Shown here: positions 26,101 to 37,107 of the stretch, piece by piece
Layout: every line of letters begins with the position of its first letter
Position numbering within the stretch: position 1 is the stretch's first letter
Origin: Planococcus citri
Taxonomy: Eukaryota > Arthropoda > Insecta > Hemiptera > Pseudococcidae
NCBI RefSeq assembly: GCF_950023065.1
Contig: NC_088679.1
Coordinates: 20,088,001 to 20,152,000 of the forward strand
Direction of reading: 5' to 3'
Length of the DNA: 64,000 bases
Position numbers and translations under genes: made by a program
The notes under the pieces: model-generated
Databases searched by the model: none
What the model was told of the DNA's origin: nothing
What the model saw: the letters and a program-made list of their open reading frames with translations, nothing else

Positions 26101-29100
26101 CTTATTTTTCCTTATTTCGACTTTTCGTTCGAATTTACGAGTACATGCTCAAATGTTATTTGAAATGCCTTTTTTTGAAATTTTGCATCTCGTGCACTAA
26201 TGATGAATTTTTTCTTTAAAATGATTTCTTTTGGAATTCGCAATTGAAAAAAGAGCTTTTCTGAGAAAATGTCAACTTCATAATTTATTTGGAAAAATTT
26301 GGAAATTTTCATTTTTTTGGTCCCAAATTTTGAAATTATCAACTTCAATTTTTCATGGCATTTGCGCATAGAAAACACTTTGAAGTTCGAAAAGAATGGA
26401 TATGAATCAGTCTATGAAGAGAGGCTGGAAAAAAATTACTTTATAGACCACCCTTGACCTGTTTGTCTGGGTTTTGAAAACTGTCTGGCATCTTGTCTGG
26501 CCTCCTAAGGTCATTGACCCGTCTCTCTGACTGTAGAGGGCTGTCTGGTGTCCTATCTGGTCTCATAAAGGTCATTGACTTGTCTGTCTGGTTTCTAAAG
26601 ACCATTTGGCGCCCTGTCTGGACTCTTAAGGTCGTTGTCCTGTATGTCGATCTAGCTTTTTAAGGTCAATAACCTGTCTGTCTGGCTTTTGAGGCCCGTC
26701 TGAAGGCCTGTCTGGTCTTCTACGGTCATTGGCCTGTTTGTGTGGTGTCTGAAGGTCGTCTGGCGTACAATCTGACCTTCTAAGGTCGTTGACCTTTCTG
26801 TCTAGGGTTTGAATGTTGTCTGGTGTCCTGTCTGACTGGATTTTTAAGGTCAGTGACCTGTCATTCTGGCTTTTTAGAAACGTCCAGAAAACCTGTCTGG
26901 CCTTCTAAGGCCATTGACCTTTCTGTGTGGTATCCAAAATCCATGTAGCTTCCAGTCTGATCTCCAAAGGTCATTGTCAATTGTCATTATTTTTTGTCTG
27001 CATTTTGAAGACCCTGTGGTGTTCCATCTGGCCTCATAAGTCATAAGGTTACTGACCGGTCAGTCTGGTGCCCTGTCGGGCCTCGTAAAGATCATTGACC
27101 TGTCTGTCTGGTCTCTGAAGGCTGTCTGACAGTCTGTTTGATCTTGTAAGATCATTGACCTCTGTATCTGGTTTTTGAGGACCGCTGTCCAGAGTCTTGT
27201 CTGGCCTCTCAAGGTCATTGACCTGTCAGCGTGATTTCTGGAGGACATATGGCTTCCAGTCTGGCCTCCAAAGGTCATTGACTTGTCTTGAAGACCGCCT
27301 TGCGTCTTGCCTGGCCTCATGGGGTCATTGACCTGTCAGTGTGATTTCTGAAGGACATATGGCTTCCAGTCTGGCCTCCAAAGGTCATTGACCTGTCTTG
27401 AAGACCGCCTAGCGTCCTGCCTGGCCTCATGAGGTCATTGACCTGCGTTTGAAAGACTGTCTGCCCTTCTAAGATCAGTGACCTGTCTGTCTGGCGTTAG
27501 ATTTCGAGAAAAAAATTGTATATTAGAATTTTTATAATAATTTCGAATTGAACTTTACTCACGAAAATTTTTCAGCTCTGAAGCTGTACCTGAAGGAGAG
27601 GTTATGGGTTCCTGAAATAGCCAATTTTTGCAAATAACTCAATCTGTCTTGAAAAAAATGGCCTAGTTTCCAAAATGCGAGTAATATTTGATATTCTCCG
27701 TCAACCTGGACCATTTTGCCATAAAAATCTAAGATCACTAGATAATGTTAATTTCACCCTCCCCCCCCCCCACCCGCAAAAAATGATAAGTGAGGCTTTG
27801 GCTATTTTTCTCGATAATTTTTCTTTTAAAAATGCATTAAAATCATTTCATATTACTTACGCAAAACTGATGAAGTTCCAGTAAGTTTGGCTAAGCTGGG
27901 AAAAATTGCATATAAAACATGAATAACTAAAATCCTGTTAAAATTGGGTGTATAAGAACTCAAATAGGTAAATTTTAAAAGTACACCCGATTTGATATTT
28001 TTTCAAAAAGTCATTTGAGTATTTAGGAGTGAGCGTTCTTACCTAGTTCAACCCTAAAAATTATCCATTTTTCACGTTTGTCCCTCGACGACATAAGATG
28101 AATTGCTGTTAGTAGGTAGATATACTCCCCATGTTTTACTGATTGTGAGGTAATGAAATTGAAAGCGAGGACGAGGAAAACTATTTTCGAGTTCAAATTG
28201 CCATGTTATATTGTATTTTTCAATAAGTTCCGTTTGCTTGAACCTACTCTGGTGTAAGAATTTCTCATATTTCCATTACTAAATTTGACCAAAACACGCC
28301 AGTTGATTTTCATGACGTTACATCGTTTATTTTCCATTAAAACACGTACCTACCTATAGTATCTACTTACGTACTTACTGTAGGTGATTAACCGACAATA
28401 GATGTTTGCCAAAAATTCGACCTTACTGCCTGCACAATAGGTACCTGTACTCGTACATCCTTGAAATTCAACACCGAAATGAGTCAATAACACGAACATG
28501 AAAGTTCTACTCAAATTCTGACGTACGAGTAAATTTTTTCAGAGCGTCATTCAACGATGAAAATTTTATTGTTTGATTATCATTTACTTACTCGTAGATG
28601 GAAAAACACTATAATAAATTTTTGTTTACGCGTTTAAAAATGTTAAATTTGAAAGAAAAAGTAAGCCTGAATGTATACTGCTTAGAACCCTACGTAATTA
28701 AAATACATAGGTACGAAAATATCTGTAACTTGTATGAAATTTTTACGAACCCGGTAGTCGAATTGATATCTACTTAGAACTTGTACAAGTCTCGTTTACA
28801 AATATAACGTCAAACTACTGTAATACCTACGTCGAGTTTTTTCAAGGGTGTTTTACCTACCTACCTATTTCACAAGGAAGGTTACCTACTGGCTACTCGT
28901 GAAAAAAATGTTTTCGATATATAGGCATGGAACATCAACGTATATGAAAAAAATTCAAAGCTTCTTCGAAAATATATCGTTAGGATGATTAATGAAGACC
29001 CTATTTCAGTCTTGAAACACGTGACTGTGGGTGTGGATAATTATAAAATATAAGTACCTACTTGAAGATAATTCTCGAAAGTCAAATTATACAGCAATTT

Positions 29101-32100
29101 CTTCTATTCTATGCCCTGGTAACCTTGACGTTGCGGTAAAATAACTCAAGCTCCTGGCTCTAAAGCCACAGTCAATAGTACCTAGACCTACCAGAATCTG
29201 ATACACTATTCCAGCTAATAGGAAAAAAAAAGTACATTCGTAAGAATTGGTTATGGTAGGAAGTGTAAGGTTAACTAGTATCTATTATATGTATTATGAA
29301 CTTGTACCTGGGTAGAAGGGAATGTTAAGTTTATCGAATTACAACGGATATGGTTTTTTTTTCAAAATTATTTTTTATTTTGACTTGTATTTAATTTTCA
29401 AATAATTACAGAGGTATTAAAAATACGTTGACCAAAATGTCATTAAAAATTATGAGTCATTGTGGTTAAAAAATTTCCACTTGCGAATCATTCTGTATTT
29501 TCGTCAATTTAGCAAGTAGCAGTGACTCTGTTGTGAGAAATGTTTGTATGCACTACTGGAAGTTGTTTTTCTTCTGTTTGTTGTTTTGAAAGAGTCGAAA
29601 ATATGGATGAGGATATAAAGCTAACTAAACTGGAGGGAAAAAAACTGTTGTGTTATGTTAATAAAATTTTTACCCGTTTGAAGAGAAGTTGGTTTCGATC
29701 TCGTTGAGAAAAAAAAATAGATGGTCAATGATCAAGGTACATATTCAAGGTCAGGAATGGTTCGCCTGGATCCAGTTCTTTTTTGATCGTGTTTATCCGT
29801 CCCTCTCCCTGCCTTGTAATGAATGAAAATACATAAGTTCATAAATTGGCTACATATATGTATGTTGGATAAACAACAACTCGCTGTAAACCTTATAACT
29901 CGAGCATTTCGCATTAGTTTTTATTTTGTTAGAAATAGAACTACTTTAATAAAAATTAAAAACAAATAAACAGAATCTTTTTGTATTTTATGTTACAGTT
30001 TGTCTCGTTTACCTTCTGGGTATTGTTCGCCGTCGACCGTGAATTGGTTATGCCAAAAGCTGTTGATCAATTTTTCCCATCTTGGCTGAATCATACTGTC
30101 CATACGTTCATTGTGGTTTATTCAGTTTTAGAATTATTGACGAGTTATCACAGATGCACGCAGACCATTTATAAACAGTGCGTCGCTTTATGGATTGTCA
30201 CAATCTTATATGTCATATGGTGAGTTGATCAAGTTTCACATGTATTTTTTTTTTTTTTTGGAGATTCCCAAAGACATCATTGTTCGGAGGGGCAACTAAC
30301 TGAACATTGTCTAGGTATTATTAATTTGAATTTCTAACCACTTTTCTCCAAAAAACAGTTCTTTTTCAGATGTAGGTAAATATTTTCCTCAATTTTTTAG
30401 ATACCTATACCTACTTACCACATTAGGGTGGATCACAAAAAAATTCAAACAAATCGGAGGATTTCGATTAAATTCAGCAGAGACCTTCATTTGGAGTTGA
30501 AAGTCACTCACAAAGATATGGGTTCTAAGAAAGAAAGGGGGCTTTCTGGAAAAATTGTGTTTATTTCATTCTTACCCCTGACCAAGCCGTTTCAAAAAAT
30601 TGTATTTCAGATTTCAGATTAGGGCGTCGAACTGAGCAATTGTCATCAAATTCAAAATCCAAGACCACTTTTAAGATTCTACTGAGCGGTTATGAAATTT
30701 GTCAATCGTTTATTTATGAGTAAATTTGTGTTTGAAATTTTTTTCTTCTCAAATAAGTATTTCGAATTAATTATGTTGATGTTGAAGCGCGAATGGATAT
30801 CGTTTCTGAAACTGAGGACATTTTTTGGAACACAGTGGTTCCATTTTTCTTGGCCATCTTTGCCAAGTTTTTGACTATTTTTTTTTCATGTTTTTTAAGT
30901 AGGCAAAAATGAATTAAAAATTTCTAAAACATTTCAGGGGCACTAGAGACTCACAATTATTTGGGGCACCCCAGGAGTATGTTCGTAAAGAATAGCTCAT
31001 TATAAAGAATTTCGATCAGAAATTTATAATGTTCAAAAAATTTTACAGACTTCATTTTTTTTTCGATTTTTTAAAATTTTAAAGAGCTTGTTAAAAGGGA
31101 ATTAACATTATTGGAGGGTGGCGAGGAAACAATTGAGGGGGAGGGGAGGGTTATTTAGAAGGATTCTGGTTTGAAAGTCGAAATGAACAATTTTCATTTT
31201 TTTTGCGGAGGTCAACGCTTTATTTCTTAAATGATTACCTATTTCCTTTTTTTTGTTTTTTTTTGGGGGGGGGGAAGGAAAGGTCTGCTCTTCATATATG
31301 AAAACCTAAGTACATCGCCTTGGGAGACCGAGACGAGTTTTTTCTGGAAGAGAGAGTGATTTACAAGAGTTTTGACTGGAAATGAAAAACTTTCCAAACA
31401 TTTTTACAAACTTACATTTTTTTTTTTTTTTTTTTTTTTTTAGATTTTCTTCAATTTGAGAAAGAAATTTTATGGAAAGGAAACTGTATTATTTAGAGGG
31501 CCAAAGAGAGATTTTTTTAAAGGGAGGATTATTTTTGAAAGAAATGTGACCAAAAATGACAAAATTTTCAATTTTTTTTGCAGACATTAATTTTTTTAAT
31601 TTTTTTTTTTTTTTACAGAGGAAGGTATTGTCTTGAAAATGGTGGGTTATTTAGGAAAATTTTGTGTCAAAATAAAAGGTTTTTGAAGAATTTTTAATTT
31701 AAAAAAGTTCATTCATTCATTCATTCATTTTTTTATTTATATATAATGATTTTCTTTCTTTTTTGGAAGGGAGGAGGAGGAAGTTCTCTATGCAAGGGAG
31801 CAAACATTATTTGTAAAGTGAGAAAGATTTTGAAAAACAATCAAAATTGTTTGACTCGAAAATGATGAAAAATTTTCTAAAAAATTTTCCCGACTCAAAT
31901 TTCTATTTTTAATTGTTTTGTTTGTTTGTTTGTTTTTTGTTGAGGAGAAATGCGAGCTTCATACAAAGAGACCAACATTTTGTGAGGACTGAGGAAAGTT
32001 TTTTTTTTGAAGGGAGGATTGCTTATTTTAGAAGAATTTTGACAAAAAAATGAAAAACATTCAACAAATTTTTTATTCAATTTTCATTTTTTTGGGCGAA

Positions 32101-35100
32101 TTTTTTTTCTGGTGAATTTTTCCTATTTTTAGGCAGCTCGGTTTCAAGGAATCAACATTGTTTGGGGAACTAAGCGAAATTTTCTCTATTGAGAATTTTT
32201 CCAAAATTGTTTGTCGATTTTGATTTACTTACTCCATTTTTCTCGTTTTTTTCAACTTGGAAACTCCATACAAACGGAAATAGAGGTTTTTTTTTCATAA
32301 AAGCTGGTCTACGAGTTATAAAAATTTTGGCCAGTAATTGAAAATTTTCAATTTTTGTTGAAAATAACGTTATTCAAAAGGATTCTGGCCAGAAATAATC
32401 AATTTTCAATTTATTTAAATGAGTTGAATTTTTATTTTTTTGTGATTTATTTTACCAATTTTGGGAGTTTTGTATAGAGGGATCATATTTGTTTGTGGGG
32501 GGGGGGGGAGAAGTTTTTGTTAGAAACAGAGGTCATTAATTGGAAAACATTTTTCCATAAAAATGGTAACTGTTGAAAAATTGTTTACCAATTTTGATGT
32601 ACGTACATAGAACTCCATTTTTCTTGATTTTTTGTAACTTTTCAAGGACTCTACACAAAGGAACCAATAGCTTGAGGACCTAGGGAAATTTTTTCTGACA
32701 AAGGGAATTATTGAAAAGAATTTTCTCGCAAATATGAAACATTTTTAGATTTATTTTTGAATTGATTTTTTTGAATTTTTTATTTTTTAATCTAGAGAGA
32801 GGCTTCTGCCGTACTTATATTTTTTTGAACTTGAAAAATAAAAAAATTTTCTCACAAATTCCAGCAAGCTCAGGTGATGGGAGCTCACAAAAGCTATGAC
32901 TTTAAAATCATATCCACTCTAATAAAATCAAAATATTCTTTATCAAACGTCCAAATACATATTTTTAACCTTAAAATTTCTATTCCAGGTGCCACATCGT
33001 TCACTACCAAACCAACTTATGGGTTTATCCGATTCTAAACGAACTTTCTTTCCCCTTCCGGATGTTATTCTTCTTGGGATGCCTATTATTAGCGACAGTA
33101 TTTTTAACCATCGGATTCTACGGAAATAACAGCATTTGGAAGAGAAGAATAGAGGTAAGATATTCCAGCTGTACTCAGCCATGAATTCTCTCACACAAGC
33201 GAGAAATAAAACCGCCATTTTTTCCAACGCTAATGAACAATTTTTTTTCGCTACTTTTGCTAATAAATTAACCACTAACTATGCACTGCAGTAAGCTACC
33301 TATACCTACACTACTTACATAGGTAGTGGGCAACCCAGCAGTGTACATTTCTAGCATGTTCTTTTTTATAGGTTCGAGAATTTTTTGTCTACTAACATTG
33401 TGTGCTAGATAATATGTATCTCCAATTGCTGTGTTTTGGCATGGTTTTTTGAACGTTTTGGTTTATCTTTCTTCCCTTGTAACCTTGTATGAAATACCCA
33501 AATACATACCTTTTTTTTTCTTTCGTAGTTTACAAATTAGAATATAGTTTTTAGTATCAAATAGCTTAGTGTAGAATTTGTTTTGTATTTTATGCTTTAG
33601 CTCTAACGTAGAGATATGTAGATTAATTTTACTAAATATGTACCTACTTATTTGACTTATTTGAACGTATGTTTACATAGTGTATAATTAACCTAATTCA
33701 ATTATCGAAATTCAAAATTAATCTCGTTTATCTTGTAAAAACACATCAACTCGCGAAGCTTTAATCGCCAACTTTGGAATATTGGACTTCTTTTTTCCAA
33801 GCTTTTTAAACGCATGATAAATTAATATTATAAGTCAAAAAGAATACTTCAAAAACACCTACATCTTTTCACTTTTCAACGTTGATGGAAAATTACACTT
33901 CTGCGAGCACAACACATAATCGTTTGCTTGCGAACACATAATCTTGTTACCAACTCATCTAGTTTTATTCGTCGAAACAAAAATATAACATCACAAAACG
34001 TGTGCTAATTACCTTCTTTACTTTACACATAAATAAATATCTAAAAACAAAGCATGTGCCAAACAAAACGAGGTGACGGAAACATTATAACACTTTTGAT
34101 TGAATTTATACCTATATGAAATTTGTTTTTAATTTCAGAAAAAATCCTTAGATATAAATTCGCATAATCAAGTTTGAAAACTTTGATCTCAGAACGGACT
34201 GTGCGATGAGCAAAAATTAATTTTATTCTCACCACGATACTTATCTAAGTGTGTACTCTTCTTACGTATATAGAAAATACGACTCAATAGTCCGAACTTA
34301 ATGTGCCATCGTATTTGAATTTTCACAACTTGTGTCTACCATTACCGAACTTTTTGTCGCAGTTCAAATACGTGTGTAATTGTGTATCACTATAATCTAT
34401 GCGTAAAGACATAGATTTTTAATTTTATTTGTTTATTTGTTTGTGTATTTTTTTTTTTTTTTTCGTTTCAAATAACGTACTCGTGTGTGTTTTCTTTTTG
34501 CTAATTTATTTAGGTTAGTTTTTAAGCAACTGTTACCTGTTTAAGTTTCTTAAATTATTTTAATCAAAAGTTCTTAGAAGTAGGGTTACTTAGTTGTAAG
34601 TGATTAGTTTTTATTAATTTATTTTTCAAAAATTTCCTCGATTTTTTCTTCCCCTTTTTTTTTCTTCTTTGTATTTTTACTTTACTCGAGTATTTTATTT
34701 AGTCAAACTTGGAATACTTGAAATCAGCTTTCTTTTATACGTAGTTTTTGTTTTACGTTTATTAAATTTTCTTTCGTGTGTGTTTTTTTTTCTTTTTATT
34801 TGTGGGTTTTTGTGTTGCACGTAGATTGATACCTACTTGTTGTAATATTTGGACTGAAGCTTTTTTTCGGTGTTTTTGAATGTTGTTTTTTTCTTAATAA
34901 ATAGTGAGCTTGAAATATGTATATAGGTAGAGGTATACTTGGATTGTTGTAATGCGAACAAGATGTAGAATGTTATTAGGAGGTTTCCAACCGCGCTTAT
35001 TTCCTTTTCGCCTTGTTAGTTGATAGGTTTTCTTAATGCATGCAGGGTTTGTTGATTGCAATTCGTCGCCTTTAATATTTAGCAATGCAACGATATAGTA

Positions 35101-37068
35101 GGTACATAAATCGTGCACGTGTGAATACCTATACTGAATGTTTGCCCGTTTCGAGATCATTTTAATGATTTTTTGAAACTTCTGGCAGCACGCAGCTGTT
35201 CTCAATTTTGATCAAAATTCAGAAAAAAAGAGATCAGATCGTTCGTCGAAAGAGATTGAAAAAGAGGTTTGGTAGCATCTTTTTCAAATTTTTAAACGAT
35301 GTAGATTGTTTTCAACTTTCAAACTCGATTCGCGAAAAATTGAGCTTTTCTCTGCATATATTTGATTTTTGTAGCAACAAAATATTGTAGAAGATCCGCA
35401 ACTTTTCAAATTTTGTAAAATTCACAACTTTTTGAATTTAAGTGTTGAAAATTGAGAAAAATATTACTTATTTTGTGAAATTCTGAAGATTTCTTATGCT
35501 TACAATAGGTAATGCCATTAATTTAACCCGAGAGGAAATTAATACGAGAATAGGATTTCTTTCTGAGAAGTTGGTAAGTTCTTTGGAATCATCGTTTGGT
35601 GTGAATTTTATCTTTTTGCATCTGTTTTATGGTCTGAATACTTTTTTCCATTTTTTAATTTCTCTTTATTTTCTTCTGCTTACAAAGTAACGTTTTGAAT
35701 TGGCATTCCTAAAATTTCACAGTATCCATTGCAATGTGTTTTTTTTTTCAAGAAAAAACTGTTTAAAATTTCTGTCTTTTACTTTTTTGGTTCAAAATTT
35801 TCCAATTTCCCCCTCTTTCTTGAATTTTTAAATTTTCCATGTTTTTTTCTTATTTTTTCTTTTTTTTCCACGAGCACCTTTTTCACTCAATATTTCTCAC
35901 GATTTAGAAAATCATCACCCATTACTCATCACTGCAAAAATATTTGTCTTGAAGTTCATTTTTGGCCTCTTCGCCCAGCAATTTTTAATTTCTGGAGGTT
36001 CCAAAAAAGTGAAACTACAATTATTTTTGGATTCAGGTGATTGTTTAGAAACACCAGAACTACCAGAGGATATCTTGCCCTAAAAAACCGCTCGTTGTGT
36101 GCCTTATACTTGAAAATTGAGGGTCCTAAAGTTCATTTTTGTCCTTTCTATTAGTAATTTAAAATTTCTGGAGGCTCTAGAATGGTCCGAAATTAGTAAT
36201 TGGCGATGTGTTAGATTTGTATTGAAGGAATATTATTCATATTGGTTCAATGTGCTCAAAAAATTTATATTTATTGAAAAAGTTCATGAATTGTTCTCAA
36301 AACTGCTTTATTTAATTTTCAAAAATTCGCCAAAAATCAAAAAATGAAACTGAGGAGGTGAAATTTTGGTTTCCGGTTTTTTAGGACGTACTATTTGGAT
36401 TTAGCATTAGCACCCTTCCAAAATGACAATATGAGACTGAAGATTTGGAAAGTAGCTTTACACGTAGATGTGCCTTTTGAGAGATTATGATTTTTCAACT
36501 TCTCTTGTTTTTCTCTAAAATGATTTTTCACTTTTTTTTTTTTTTTTTTGAACATTTCATTTCAACTTTTGAGTGTTGGTTAAAGCCCATCTGAATTATT
36601 CTAGGGAGATAGAATTTGTTCTGCAAAATCGAAAGGTGGTCTAATTTTATTGTATTTTTTGGAAGTTTTAATTTTCTAACCTCACTATGAAAAATTGTAT
36701 TTTTTTTTTTTTGGTTATTTTTCTACGAATGGTATTCAATTTTGTATCTTGGCTAAAGCCATCCATGATTGATCCATGGAGCTGAAATGTGATACATATC
36801 TCAGTTTTGAAGGTGTCTGAGGTAAGATAATTTTGGATTTCAGCCTCAAGTCTCAACCCAATTTTCATCTTTTGAACAAAGTTTTTGAAATGTGCTTTAA
36901 ATAATTGATTCAAGTCAGTGTTTTCTGTTCAAAAATAGTGTGATAGGGGGATTGAAATTTTTTGTGAGTCAATTTCATTCCAATTTCCAAGGGTGAAATA
37001 AATCACTGTTTTTTTTTTCTTTAAAAAAATTCACAAGCTGACAATGAGAAGGTACGAAAAATCTAAAA

Positions 37069-37107
<39 letters not shown>

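Larger units (their letters stand above)
15897..29998 (+). other. Copy 1 intron 2 (14.1 kb)
   Basis: Nine times longer than the copy 2 equivalent. It holds, in order: an RTE-like retrotransposon with a nested inverted-repeat element (16430-17715), GCTAAAAGCT and AAACTG word arrays (18140-18830), a GATCAGATT array (19330-19500), an (AAC)n run, a probable solo LTR (22100-23166), pieces of the dispersed CTGGAG/CTCCAG family (21840-22090, 23290-24130) and the GGTCATTGACC satellite (26445-27495). About 28830-28930 can be matched to 44890-44960 in copy 2. No further exon was recognised in 19.5-22.0, 24.2-26.4 or 27.5-29.9 kb. Confidence 0.7.

Noticed and set aside
27060..27320. 86-codon - strand frame with repeated Asp-Arg-Ser-Met words
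   Set aside because: Pure read-through of the GGTCATTGACC satellite.
32943..33275. 110-codon - strand frame
   Set aside because: Antisense shadow of exon 4 of AIG1-like copy 1.
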